DNA of 64,000 nucleotides from Paraburkholderia dioscoreae (GTDB lineage: Bacteria > Pseudomonadota > Gammaproteobacteria > Burkholderiales > Burkholderiaceae), in contig NZ_LR699554.1 of the NCBI RefSeq assembly GCF_902459535.1, positions 868,001-932,000 on the forward strand. Reading direction: 5' to 3'. Position numbers and translations under genes: made by a program. This document shows, piece after piece, positions 25,509 through 33,968 of the stretch; position 1 is the first letter of the stretch, and each line of letters opens with the position of its first letter. The notes beneath the pieces are model-generated. The model had not been told where the DNA came from. It was given only the letters and a program-made list of their open reading frames with translations, and made no database searches.

Positions 25509-26659
25509 GTAAGCGCCAGGACGATAACCCAAACCTGTCTCACGAAGCGGCGCCGTTACGCGTGCTGCACGTGGGACCGGGACAAGGTCAGCGAGGCGGC
25601 ATTGCATCTGTTCTCGCTGAACTCGGCGCACAGCGGGCGAGGTTTCGGCATGCGGGCGTCGTTGTGGCCATCTTCGAAACACATGGTTTCCAGAGCATGA
25701 GATCGCTGCTGTGTTTTGCGCTAGTCGACATTCCTCGCTTTCTGTTTGCGGTGCTCAAAGGTGTTGACCTGATTCATTTCCATGTGTCGGTCCGTGGGTC
25801 GTTCTATCGGAAATTCCTGTTGTACCTTCTTGCCCGGTTGTTCGGCAAGAAGACCATTTTTCATCTGCATGCGGGTAATTTCCAGGATTTCTGGGCGAGT
25901 AATGGACCGACTACTCGTAAAGCGGTGTCGTGCTTCATTCGCGGGGCGGACGCCGTGGTGGCTGTGTCGTCGGCAATTGCGTCAGAGCTCCAGGGTCATC
26001 GAGGCATTACGCACAATCTGTATGTGATCGGGAATACGGCGTATAGCGCCGAGTTGGCGGCCGGTGCGGCTTTGCCCGAGTCCTCGGACGGGAAGGGCGC
26101 GGACATGACGCGATATGTCGCCTTTGCCGGCAGATTCACGGAAGGTAAGGGGCTCGACGAATTGCTGAGGGCGATTGCGGCGCTGAATCGGCAGGGCCTT
26201 AAGGTTCAGTTGCGGCTAGCCGGTGCCGGCGATACGGATAGGTGGACTCGCGCAGCGATCGAATACGGCGTAAGCGACCAGGTCCGCTTTGTCGGCTGGT
26301 TGCAGGGCGATGCAAAACTCGCGTTCTATCGCGACGCGGCCGTATTTTGCATGCCGAGTCATTTTGAAGCGTTCGGCATCTCGACACTGGAGGCGATGTT
26401 TATCGGACGCCCCGTGATTGGCACGCGCGTCGGCGGATTCTTCGATCTGGTCGAGGAGGGCGTGACAGGCTATCTCGTCCGTTGCGGCGACGCACACGAA
26501 CTCGCGGAGAGAATCCGGCATTTGATGGAGAGTCCTGAACTTGCGCGTGCGATGGGGCGGCAGGCGGTATCAAGAGCCTTGAGCCGTTATTCGGTTGATG
26601 CGATTGTCAGTCAGTATGTTCGTTGTTATCGGCAAGTAAGCGGATTCAGGGGGGCGTGA
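25505..26659 (+). CDS. Glycosyltransferase family 4 (GT-B)
   Basis: 384 residues. The N-terminal domain begins with LRVLHVGPGQGQRGGIASVLAEL. The C-terminal domain carries VAFAGRFTEGKGLDELLRA and the EX7E motif in SHFEAFGISTLEAMF (about 290-305), with GTRVGGFFDLVEEG beyond. It adds one sugar to the growing lipid-linked repeat unit. The donor is not predictable. The start overlaps the polymerase stop (ATGA). Confidence 0.9.
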   Translation: MSKRQDDNPNLSHEAAPLRVLHVGPGQGQRGGIASVLAELGAQRARFRHAGVVVAIFETHGFQSMRSLLCFALVDIPRFLFAVLKGVDLIHFHVSVRGSFYRKFLLYLLARLFGKKTIFHLHAGNFQDFWASNGPTTRKAVSCFIRGADAVVAVSSAIASELQGHRGITHNLYVIGNTAYSAELAAGAALPESSDGKGADMTRYVAFAGRFTEGKGLDELLRAIAALNRQGLKVQLRLAGAGDTDRWTRAAIEYGVSDQVRFVGWLQGDAKLAFYRDAAVFCMPSHFEAFGISTLEAMFIGRPVIGTRVGGFFDLVEEGVTGYLVRCGDAHELAERIRHLMESPELARAMGRQAVSRALSRYSVDAIVSQYVRCYRQVSGFRGA

Positions 26660-26664
26660 CTTAT

Positions 26665-27468
26665 ATGAGGCAGAGATGGGCATATCGATTGACGCTAATT
26701 TGTCTTTTAGGAACCTTAAGTATTGCTCGCGCCCAGGATATCGGAATTGCCTGGACCGATCCGCAAATGACCGCGTTGGCGAGCACGTATGACAGGATTT
26801 TCTCGACCGGATGGGACCACGGTATCGATGCCGGCATCGGCGTTCAGGCAAATCCCGGCGATATCACCGTGGTCGACGATCCCGTGGTGGGCGGACGAAA
26901 GGCTTTACGAGTTCATATGTTCCAATCCGAGGACTTTTCGAGGATCGCGAACGGCGTGCCCCGCGCGGAATTGATCTTTCCGAAAGCGGTGAGTTTTTCG
27001 CAAGGACCGGATTATCTGATCAGATGGAGCACGCTCATACCGGTTGGATTTACCTTCGACGCCAAACAGGCGGTCATCATCACTCAGGTACACCAGGGCG
27101 AATGGACGGGCGGCCCGACAATCGCGCTGAGTTTGCAGGGTAAGCAGTACGCCATTTCGGAGCGGGGAGGGGTGAATACTGCGACCGTTTCCGCAGGCAA
27201 GTGGTTGTGCTGCGCCGACGTTGACAAGGACAAGTGGGTCAACTGGTCGCTGCGCTATGTTGCCGACGATTCTGGTTACCACGCTTCGACTCAGTTGTGG
27301 AAGGACGGACATCTGGTGTTCGCGTCGCAAGGGGTGCCGAACGCCTATATAGGCGTACAGGACGCGTATCTGAAAATGGGGCTGTACAAGTCTGGGTGGA
27401 AGAGTTCGGTGTCGGACGTCAGCGAGATCACGTTGTTTTATGGACCGGTCTCGGTGTCGAAGAAATAA
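26665..27468 (+). CDS. Secreted polysaccharide lyase-family protein
   Basis: About 267 residues with a cleavable signal peptide (MRQRWAYRLTLICLLGTLSIARAQ) and a beta-sandwich type domain. Segments such as PRAELIFPKAVSFSQGPDYLIRWSTLIP, QVHQGEWTGGPTIALSLQG and YLKMGLYKSGW match the heparin-lyase-I-like polysaccharide lyase family (PF14099-type). The ATG at 26665 is preferred because AGGGGGG lies upstream. Within an EPS locus it would trim or release nascent polymer in the periplasm. Lyases act next to uronic acids, which agrees with the ManNAc-uronate predicted from wecC. Confidence 0.75.
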   Translation: MRQRWAYRLTLICLLGTLSIARAQDIGIAWTDPQMTALASTYDRIFSTGWDHGIDAGIGVQANPGDITVVDDPVVGGRKALRVHMFQSEDFSRIANGVPRAELIFPKAVSFSQGPDYLIRWSTLIPVGFTFDAKQAVIITQVHQGEWTGGPTIALSLQGKQYAISERGGVNTATVSAGKWLCCADVDKDKWVNWSLRYVADDSGYHASTQLWKDGHLVFASQGVPNAYIGVQDAYLKMGLYKSGWKSSVSDVSEITLFYGPVSVSKK

Positions 27469-27528
27469 AGACTACACCCGCGGCAAGCTATTCATGGGTG
27501 GGTGTCAGGGAACTAACAGAGTGGTGTT

Positions 27529-28263
27529 ATGAAGCGTATTGAAGTGTTTGGATGTCCGATGGATGCGGCGACAATGGACGAAACGGTTGCCGAAATCGTA
27601 ACTCGCGTCAATGCAAGGCAGTTCACCCAGCATGTCGTGGTCAATGTGGCGAAGCTCGTACACATGCAGGCCGACAAGGAACTGGCAAAGTCGGTGCAGG
27701 ATTGCGATCTGATCAATATCGACGGGATGGGCGTGATCTGGGCCGCGCGAATGCTTGGTCACGCGGTGCCTGAGCGCGTTGCCGGCGTCGATCTATTCGA
27801 CCGCTTGCTGGCGGAGGCGGCGAAGCTTGGACTTCCGGTGTTTCTGCTCGGCGCGACCGATGAGGTCGTCACACGCGTCGCCACGATATGCACAGCCCGC
27901 TATTCCGGTCTGCAAATCGCCGGATACCATCACGGTTATTTCGGCGACGACCAGCAATCCGTTGTCGACCGGATCCGCGAGTCAGGCGCACGACTGCTGT
28001 TCGTGGCGATTACCTCGCCCACCAAGGAAAATTTTATCAACCGCTGGCAGGCCGCGCTCGGTGTCGATTTCGTAATGGGGGTTGGCGGAACGTTCGATGT
28101 CGTGGCCGGTAAAGTCAGCCGCGCGCCTCGGTGGATGCAAAGAGCCGGTCTGGAGTGGTTCTTCCGTGTCCTGCAGGAACCGCGTCGTATGTGGCGCCGC
28201 TATCTGGTCACGAACAGCAAGTTCGCACTGATGTTGGGTAAGGCTTTGATCGTCCAGCGGTAG
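27529..28263 (+). CDS. WecG/TagA/CpsF family glycosyltransferase (GT26)
   Basis: 244 residues, nearly exact family length. Conserved parts are VVVNVAKLVHMQADKELAKSV, the DLINIDGMGVIWAAR region (about 60-74, with the catalytic-type Asp), GLPVFLLGATDEV, FVAITSPTKENFI, and VGGTFDVVAGKVSRAPRWMQ. GT26 members transfer ManNAc or ManNAcA from UDP to lipid-linked GlcNAc-type acceptors at the membrane. With wecC upstream, transfer of ManNAcA is the natural inference. Confidence 0.92.
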   Translation: MKRIEVFGCPMDAATMDETVAEIVTRVNARQFTQHVVVNVAKLVHMQADKELAKSVQDCDLINIDGMGVIWAARMLGHAVPERVAGVDLFDRLLAEAAKLGLPVFLLGATDEVVTRVATICTARYSGLQIAGYHHGYFGDDQQSVVDRIRESGARLLFVAITSPTKENFINRWQAALGVDFVMGVGGTFDVVAGKVSRAPRWMQRAGLEWFFRVLQEPRRMWRRYLVTNSKFALMLGKALIVQR

Positions 28264-28307
28264 CCGGGGTAGACCAGTTGCACGGACTGTGGAAAGGGAA
28301 GTTTTTC

Positions 28308-28727
28308 ATGCTGCACATTTATCGCATTGCGCATCTGCTTTATCGGCTGCACGTGCCTTTTCTGCCTTGGGCGTTGAAGGTTTTTAACCGCGTGGTCTTT
28401 TCTGTATCCTTGCCGCCGTCGGTAATAGTGGGGCGCAACGTGATATTCGGCTATCAGGGGCTCGGTATCGTGGTACACCGGCACGCGGTGCTAGGTAACG
28501 ATATCGTCATTGCACCCAACGTGGTAATTGGGGGCCGCGGCCAGCCTGGCGCGCCGATAATCGAGGACAACGTTCTGATCGGCGCGGGCGCATGCATATT
28601 GGGGCCGGTGACGATTGGGCGGAACGTGAAGATCGGAGCGAATGCCGTGGTCACGTTCGACGTACCGCCGAATGTAACGGTGGCAGGCGTCCCTGCTCGA
28701 ATCGTCAAGCCACGGCAGGGCAGTTGA
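28308..28727 (+). CDS. Hexapeptide-repeat acetyltransferase (serine acetyltransferase-like)
   Basis: 139 residues from the chosen ATG (GGGAAG about 10 nt upstream); an in-frame TTG at 28278 is the alternative. A hydrophobic helix (LHVPFLPWALKVFNRVVF) precedes left-handed beta-helix repeats such as VIVGRNVIFGY, APNVVIGG, EDNVLIGAGACILG and IGRNVKIGANAVV. The end VAGVPARIVKPR is typical of sugar and serine O-acetyltransferases. As last gene of the EPS locus it probably acetylates the polymer or a precursor. Confidence 0.85.
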   Translation: MLHIYRIAHLLYRLHVPFLPWALKVFNRVVFSVSLPPSVIVGRNVIFGYQGLGIVVHRHAVLGNDIVIAPNVVIGGRGQPGAPIIEDNVLIGAGACILGPVTIGRNVKIGANAVVTFDVPPNVTVAGVPARIVKPRQGS

Positions 28728-28746
28728 ATGCCTTGCCCGTATGTGC

Positions 28747-29367
28747 TCACCCCCGCCTGGCCATCAAAAACCCCACCCCGATCGCCGCCAGAAAACACCC
28801 ACAGCAGCGATTAAACCACCTCCGAACCCGCGCGCGCACCAGCCATTTCCCGAGATACATCCCCGCCCACGAATACAGCGCGATAGCAAACCATTCCAGC
28901 ACCAGAAAACTGAGACCCAGCACCGCGAACTGCGGCAGCATAGGCTTGGCGATATCGACGAACTGCGGCAGGAACGCGGTGAACACCAGAATGGCCTTCG
29001 GGTTGCCGGCGGCCACGAGGAACTCTCGCCGAGTGACCCGCGCAAGCGAGGCATCGTGCTGCTGTGCCGTGTCGAGGGTAGGCGCGTCGCTGCGCCACAG
29101 CTGGATGGCGAGCCAGATCAGATAGGCGGCACCGGCCAGCTTGATCGCGAGAAAGAACCACTCCGACGCGTGCAACACAACTGCAAGGCCTGTCGCTGCA
29201 AGCACTAGCATCATGGCGAATGCGATCAGGCGACCCGTGCCGCCGACGAACGCGGTCATGAAACCATGGCGCGCCGCCACATTGATCGACAGCAGATTAT
29301 TGGGCCCGGGTGCGAGATTGATCGCGAAGCAGGCGGGCAGAAAGAACAGCCAGGCGGTGATGGACAT
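28747..29367 (-). CDS. LysE/RhtB-family amino-acid exporter
   Basis: 206 residues, six hydrophobic segments. NLAPGPNNLLSINVAARHGF near the N-terminus is the conserved LysE motif, and NPKAILVFTAFLPQFV is the second conserved loop. These export amino acids or related compounds across the inner membrane; the substrate cannot be told. The ATG at MSITAWLF is chosen for family length; a GTG 39 nt upstream is possible. It is convergent with the EPS locus. Confidence 0.88.
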   Translation of the reverse strand: MSITAWLFFLPACFAINLAPGPNNLLSINVAARHGFMTAFVGGTGRLIAFAMMLVLAATGLAVVLHASEWFFLAIKLAGAAYLIWLAIQLWRSDAPTLDTAQQHDASLARVTRREFLVAAGNPKAILVFTAFLPQFVDIAKPMLPQFAVLGLSFLVLEWFAIALYSWAGMYLGKWLVRARVRRWFNRCCGCFLAAIGVGFLMARRG

Positions 29368-29488
29368 GACGGCTCGCGCGGTGAATGGACGCTGGAGATC
29401 TATCACACGGCAAGACGGCGGCCCGCGCGATATATCTTCCTCCAGTTCATTGTAGCGAAACCGGTCCGGGGCTACGCGGTCGGCGCCC

Positions 29489-30028
29489 TCAATTCACCGC
29501 TTTGACAAAGCCCGGATCGCCGATCAACGCGTCGACGCTCAGCTTGACCGTGTCTTCAATGGCGATGGTGTTATTGGTGAATTTGGGTGATTTCTGTTTA
29601 ACCGTTTTGGTGGTTGAAAACACGACCTTTTGGGTCGTGGCATCAGTTACCACATAACGCATTTTCAGCGTCCAGAACGCTGTGGAGCGCGTGTCGTCCA
29701 CCGTGAATTTTTCAATACTTCCGCTGAGAACCCGTTTGCCCGAGTCGAGATGAAAGCCGGCGATTTTCAGGCTGTTCACAATGCCGTTGCGCACGGTTTC
29801 GTTGATATCGTCTTTGAGCACGATGCCTGTCATCGCCGTGTTTTCGATGCGGTTCGGTGAGACCTGTCCATTGCGGGCCGGCATGTAGGGGAAGTCACGG
29901 GCGGGGGCGACGCTGAGCCAGCCGGTTGGATGCGCCGCCGCGCGCGGCGCGCTATTCAGGCCGAACCACGACCACGAGCAGGCAGAGAGCATCAGCGGTA
30001 GCGCGATCGTGCCGCATCCCTTGAGCAT
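29489..30028 (-). CDS. Putative lipoprotein of unknown family
   Basis: 179 residues from the chosen ATG. A signal peptide ends in lipobox LSAC with Cys17, so the protein should be lipidated. The rest (IENTAMTGIVLKDDINETVRN, LSGSIEKFTVDDTRST, FWTLKMRYVVTDA) looks like a small alpha/beta lipoprotein domain similar in style to YajG or ABC-associated lipoproteins, but I cannot assign a family. An upstream ATG at 30160 would add 44 residues that hide the signal peptide, so it is less likely. Convergent neighbours give no functional hint. Confidence 0.7.
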   Translation of the reverse strand: MLKGCGTIALPLMLSACSWSWFGLNSAPRAAAHPTGWLSVAPARDFPYMPARNGQVSPNRIENTAMTGIVLKDDINETVRNGIVNSLKIAGFHLDSGKRVLSGSIEKFTVDDTRSTAFWTLKMRYVVTDATTQKVVFSTTKTVKQKSPKFTNNTIAIEDTVKLSVDALIGDPGFVKAVN

Positions 30029-30559
30029 GGTCGTTGCCAGGGGTGAATGGGTAGGACTGAGCGATTGCGGCAGAGGCGCGCTCCAATGCGGCGACTCAGG
30101 CGCTGTGCTGGAAAAAGCGGCGGTCGAAGTCAGAGGGATTACCCTTTTAAATTGAGTCATTCCGGGGAATAAACGACATGGTAACAGCGACCTGGATCCG
30201 TGCGTCTCTTAATGAGGTCGCGGCCCGGATTCGCGGAGGTTTAAACGGGTGTGCCCATCATAGCCAGCAGGCGCTGCAAGAGACACAGCGTCAATAGAGG
30301 ATGGCGTCCACGCATCGATCGGCGCCCGAGCCAAATCGATGCGAATGCCGTTATCTCACGACAATAACCGCGGCGCATGAAAACTGTGCGCATCGGACAC
30401 GCACAGGGCTTGCTCGCGTGGCTCGGAAAGTACTCAGGATGACATATCAAATGATCAGGCGAACGGCAACAGCGACTGCTATGAGATCGAACCGCTCGCA
30501 TAGTCAGGCGAGGGTTGCAAAGAAGCGAGCAGCGGTCTGGCCTGCGGATCGTCGAGCCA
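30029..30559. other. Intergenic region without supported gene
   Basis: About 531 bp between the lipoprotein gene and the YigZ-like gene. The + strand ORF around 30301 overlaps the YigZ-like gene, is Arg/Thr-rich and lacks a ribosome binding site. I see no clear regulatory structure. Confidence 0.4.
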
Positions 30560-31144
30560 TCAGAAGAACCCGGCTTTCCCCTGCGTCATGTCCACCAGCG
30601 CTCGCTGGGCGTTATCCACCGCGTTGACGGGCAAGCGGATCGTCATCTTCACCAGCATCGCGTAGGCGCTGTCCACAAGCGCATAGCCTTCGGCATCGAT
30701 CCATCGGCGCACTTTCGCTTCGTCGGCGTAGCTCACTTCGACGGTCAGCGAAACCTGAGCGATCCGTTCGACGCGCGGCGCATCCAGTAAAGCCGAAGCG
30801 ATCGCGTCCGTGTACGCGCGCACGAGTCCACCGGCGCCGAGCTTCACGCCGCCGTAGTAGCGCACGACGGCGGCCAGCACACCGTCCAGATCGTGATGCC
30901 GCAGTACTTCGAGAATCGGCCGGCCGGCGGTGCCGGACGGCTCGCCGTCGTCGGACATGCCGGACTGGCCGCCCGCCAGCAGCGCCCAGCAGACATGCGT
31001 CGCGGCGGGATGCTCGTCGCGCAGACGCCGCAATTCGGCCATCGCGGCGTCGCGGTCGGCGACCGGTATCGCATACGCAATAAATCGGCTCTTGCGAATC
31101 TCGAGTTCTGCGCTCAACGGCGCGGGCAGGGTATAAGTGGGCAA
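30560..31144 (-). CDS. YigZ/IMPACT family protein (UPF0029)
   Basis: 194 residues if translation starts at the TTG of LPTYTLPAP; there is no ATG nearby in frame, and the longer frame is not family-like. Conserved sequence is IRKSRFIAYAIPV, ATHVCWALLAGG, MSDDGEPSGTAGRPILEVL and VVRYYGGVKLGAGGLVRAY, diagnostic for the YigZ/IMPACT N-terminal domain; a C-terminal DUF1949-like ferredoxin fold follows. The molecular function is unsettled; the eukaryotic homologue regulates Gcn2. It is divergent from the following LysE gene. Confidence 0.9.
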   Translation of the reverse strand: MPTYTLPAPLSAELEIRKSRFIAYAIPVADRDAAMAELRRLRDEHPAATHVCWALLAGGQSGMSDDGEPSGTAGRPILEVLRHHDLDGVLAAVVRYYGGVKLGAGGLVRAYTDAIASALLDAPRVERIAQVSLTVEVSYADEAKVRRWIDAEGYALVDSAYAMLVKMTIRLPVNAVDNAQRALVDMTQGKAGFF

Positions 31145-31386
31145 GGCAAAGACTTCGGTGGATGAAAAATACGGGCCGCGTGCGGCACCGTGCCCGTCAT
31201 GGTAACGGATCGGCGCCTGCTGATGGATCTGGCGTCGCGGCGCATGCGCGCCTTGAGCGCCGTGTTTTTCGCCGTGGTGACTATCGTCTGCCGCGCTCCA
31301 ATGAAATTGCACGCCTTCGTCTACAATCTTTTGCTGAACGCGTGCGCCCTTCCGCGAAACTCGGCGCGCGTCATCAAGGAGACAGC

Positions 31387-32013
31387 ATGCTGGATCTATC
31401 CACGTTAGGGACTTTCGTTGCCGTTGTACTCGGGCTTTTTCTGATTCCCGGTCCGGCTGTGCTGCTGGTTTTGACGCGCACGGTGCATGGCGGCCGCCAG
31501 GCCGGCATTCTCACGGGGCTCGGTATCGCGGTTGGCGATTTCATTCATACGCTGGGCGCATCGGTCGGCCTCTCGGCGCTTCTGATGACCTCCGCGCTGG
31601 CCTTCAATGCGGTGAAGTTCGTCGGTGCGGCCTATCTCGTCTATCTGGGCGTTCGCGCGTTGCGCGAGAAACAGGCGGGCGCGCATATGCCGGCCGTGGC
31701 GCCGGTATCGGCCGCGAAGGCTTTCTTTCAGGCCATTCCCGCCGAAGTGCTGAACCCTAAGACTGCGCTGTTTTTTCTCGCGTTTCTGCCGCAATTCGTT
31801 CATCCCGAACACGGTTCCACGTTCTTGCAGTTCACCACGCTCGGGCTGATCTTTGTCGGCATGAGTGCGCTTTATACGACGCTGATCGTGCTGACCATTC
31901 GTCCGCTGGGCAAACTCGTCAAGCGTTTGACGTGGCTGACGCGCTGGCAGAACAGGATCATCGGCGTGCTGTTCATTTCGCTCGGCCTGCGTGTGGCGAC
32001 GCAAACGCGTTGA
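31387..32013 (+). CDS. LysE/RhtB-family amino-acid exporter
   Basis: 208 residues, six hydrophobic segments, AAGGAG 5-6 nt before the ATG. The conserved FLIPGPAVLLVLTRTVHGG and VLNPKTALFFLAFLPQFV motifs are present. It is a second, divergent paralogue of the exporter at 28747. It probably exports homoserine/threonine-type amino acids, by family only. Confidence 0.9.
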   Translation: MLDLSTLGTFVAVVLGLFLIPGPAVLLVLTRTVHGGRQAGILTGLGIAVGDFIHTLGASVGLSALLMTSALAFNAVKFVGAAYLVYLGVRALREKQAGAHMPAVAPVSAAKAFFQAIPAEVLNPKTALFFLAFLPQFVHPEHGSTFLQFTTLGLIFVGMSALYTTLIVLTIRPLGKLVKRLTWLTRWQNRIIGVLFISLGLRVATQTR

Positions 32014-32079
32014 AAACGCGTTGAGCAATCCACGCACGTTGCTGCCCGTCACTGCGGGAGTAGCGCGACCGCGTTGTGG

Positions 32080-32448
32080 CTAGATATTGCGGCGCTGTCG
32101 CCTGAGACGGCCTTCGCGCGCATATTCCATCTGGCCTTCGGTGCGAACCGCGAGCCTTTCCTGTTGGGTGCGGCTCATCTGCTGCGTATCGTCGATGTCG
32201 CCGACACGCAGCACTTCCTGGGCGATCCTGATGCGCAGCGTCATCAACGGTTCGCCGCGTTCAACCAGCGTGCGGTCCGCTGCGCGCGCCTGCTGGACGC
32301 CGCAGTCGATCAGATTGCGCAGTTCCAGTAGCGTGAGCCGCTGCCGCTGGATTTCGAGGATGAGCCGCTGAACGGCCTGCTCGTCGCGGGTGCGCCACCA
32401 GGCGCGCAATTCGGCGAGCGTGGGAGGTTCGAAGTGTGGAAGGCGCAT
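32080..32448 (-). CDS. Hypothetical SOS-controlled small protein (122 aa)
   Basis: 122 residues, highly charged, no membrane segment, likely helical or coiled coil (LILEIQRQRLTLLELRNLID and later TQQMSRTQQERLAVRTEGQM). It has many Arg and Gln and no cysteine motif apart from one CGV. I do not recognise the family. A near-perfect LexA box ends 15 nt before the ATG, so it should be repressed by LexA and induced on DNA damage. The short leader has no strong Shine-Dalgarno. Codon usage fits the host. Confidence 0.7.
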   Translation of the reverse strand: MRLPHFEPPTLAELRAWWRTRDEQAVQRLILEIQRQRLTLLELRNLIDCGVQQARAADRTLVERGEPLMTLRIRIAQEVLRVGDIDDTQQMSRTQQERLAVRTEGQMEYAREGRLRRQRRNI

Positions 32449-32773
32449 TGCTCAGACGAAAAGTACTGTATATGCGTACAGTATATCCCGTCTCTTTACG
32501 GAACCGCGTAGAGCACTTTCGCGGGCTTACCACCTGCGCGAAAGGCGGCCCGATTGGCTCAGCACAGCGCCAGCATGATGGACGTCGAGACCACGATGAT
32601 GAAAAGACACGTGGCGGTAAGGATGTCGTAGGGATAGCGCATGATGTATGACCATCTGACGTGGCGGAGCGAAGAGCCATCATAGGGATAAGCGCACCAC
32701 GCGACTGTTAAGCTTTGCAAGACGCGGGGCATCGGCGGTCGCCATGTACCTGCATACGATCGGAGGGGCAAAC
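32449..32773. other. Intergenic region with LexA box
   Basis: About 325 bp. It holds the LexA site and promoter of the 122-residue gene (minus strand) and the upstream region of the isomerase gene (plus strand). A 27-residue membrane-like ORF on the minus strand ending at 32559 has no ribosome binding site. Confidence 0.5.
32464..32483. promoter_or_regulatory. LexA (SOS) box
   Basis: TACTGTATATGCGTACAGTA: CTGT-N8-ACAG with the extended TA flanks, matching the gamma/beta-proteobacterial LexA consensus. It overlaps a TATACT -10-like hexamer on the minus strand and sits just before the 122-residue gene. Confidence 0.88.
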
Positions 32774-33412
32774 ATGAGCGACGCCGCGGCTTGCGCGACC
32801 ACACGTGCGCCGGAAATCGAGTTCTGGTTCGACTTCGGCAGCAACTACAGCTATCTCAGCGTCATGCGCATCGAAGCGCTGGCTGCGGCGCGAGGCGCGC
32901 GGATTTGCTGGCGCCCCTTCTTGCTGGGCCCTGTTTTTCGCGGCCTCGGTTTCGACGATTCGCCATTCGTGCTGCAGAAAGAGAAGGGCGCGTATGTGTG
33001 GAAGGACATGGAGCGGCAATGCCGCAAATATGGCATTGCACTGAAGCGTCCCACCACATTTCCACGTGCAGCACTTCTCGCCATGCGCGTGGCGTTGCTC
33101 GGCGCGGATCGCGAATGGATGGCCGCCTATTGCCGCGAGATCATGCAACTGAACTTCGCGCGTGACCGTGATATCGGTTCGCTGGAGGTGGTGAGCGAGG
33201 CGCTCGGCGAATTGGGTTTGCCCGCGCAGCAGATCATCACCGAGGCGCAAAGCGACGCGAACAAACTGCGCTTGCGTGAACAGACCGCAGCGGCCGCGCG
33301 CCGGGGCATTTTCGGCGCGCCGACATTTTTTGTGGGCGATGAAATGTTCTGGGGCAACGACCGGCTGGACGATGCATTGGACTACTGCGTATCGATCGCG
33401 CCAGACGGCTAG
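32774..33412 (+). CDS. 2-hydroxychromene-2-carboxylate isomerase family protein (DsbA fold)
   Basis: 212 residues from the ATG at 32774, which has GGAGGGG 6-9 nt upstream. EFWFDFGSNYSYLSVMRIEALA carries the conserved DFxSxYSYL motif, whose serine is the active-site residue in kappa-GST-like HCCA isomerases. The C-terminal RGIFGAPTFFVGDEMFWGNDRLD is the second hallmark. The family isomerises naphthalene-derived chromene carboxylates with glutathione or acts as GST kappa. No aromatic-degradation genes lie nearby, so the real substrate is open. Confidence 0.88.
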   Translation: MSDAAACATTRAPEIEFWFDFGSNYSYLSVMRIEALAAARGARICWRPFLLGPVFRGLGFDDSPFVLQKEKGAYVWKDMERQCRKYGIALKRPTTFPRAALLAMRVALLGADREWMAAYCREIMQLNFARDRDIGSLEVVSEALGELGLPAQQIITEAQSDANKLRLREQTAAAARRGIFGAPTFFVGDEMFWGNDRLDDALDYCVSIAPDG

Positions 33413-33454
33413 CGCGATGAATGCGTCGCACGCAACCTGCGCCTTCGTATGCTA

Positions 33455-33712
33455 CTACTCGTCGCTCTGCTGGCAGAAGCGCCGGCCCGGAACGTGCGAG
33501 ACGACAGCCTGAGCGATTTCAAGCGGCGTGCTTTCGGCGGGCACCACCCGGCGGCTCGATTCGGGCGTGTGCTTCATGGTCCATTCGACGAGCCGGTACG
33601 AACGCCCCCAAGGATGCTGCAGCGGGTCCGAGACCTTGCATGAGTGAATCTGCCGGACCCATTCGTTGTCGGGCATGGCGCGCAGATGCTCGAATACCGT
33701 GTCTTCATCCAT
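33455..33712 (-). CDS. Small hypothetical protein (85 aa)
   Basis: 85 residues, AAGGAG 7 nt before the ATG and host-like codon usage. It is acidic at the N-terminus (MDEDTVFEHLRAMPDNEWVR) and contains SDPLQHPWGRSYRLVEWTMKH. Soluble, no known motif. I do not recognise the family. It is convergent with the isomerase gene, and nothing in its neighbourhood suggests a role. Confidence 0.65.
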   Translation of the reverse strand: MDEDTVFEHLRAMPDNEWVRQIHSCKVSDPLQHPWGRSYRLVEWTMKHTPESSRRVVPAESTPLEIAQAVVSHVPGRRFCQQSDE

Positions 33713-33968
33713 GATTTGACTCCTTCTTCGCGGGCCTGCAGCCCGTCTTCTGGCGCGTCGTCGACACCCCGGAGAAAAAGCGCCGCCGATGTTCTGGCGG
33801 CTTCAACAGGGGATGTTGTGCCTCATGGTTACAGCAAAGAATTAAGCGAGACTTAAGATCGCGCAAAAGCGTAGGCGGTGCGCACCCTCAAGCCCTCGCG
33901 AAATTGGCCGTTATCAGAGTGGTTGGGGCCGCCAACCCCGCTCCGCCTTCGGGCCTGCACCTCACAAC

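Noticed and set aside
30301..30627. 108-residue plus-strand ORF
   Set aside because: Arg/Thr-rich, overlaps the YigZ-like gene, no ribosome binding site.
32559..32642. 27-residue membrane-like ORF on the minus strand
   Set aside because: Hydrophobic and ATG-started, but without a ribosome binding site and lying in the isomerase promoter region; could be chance.
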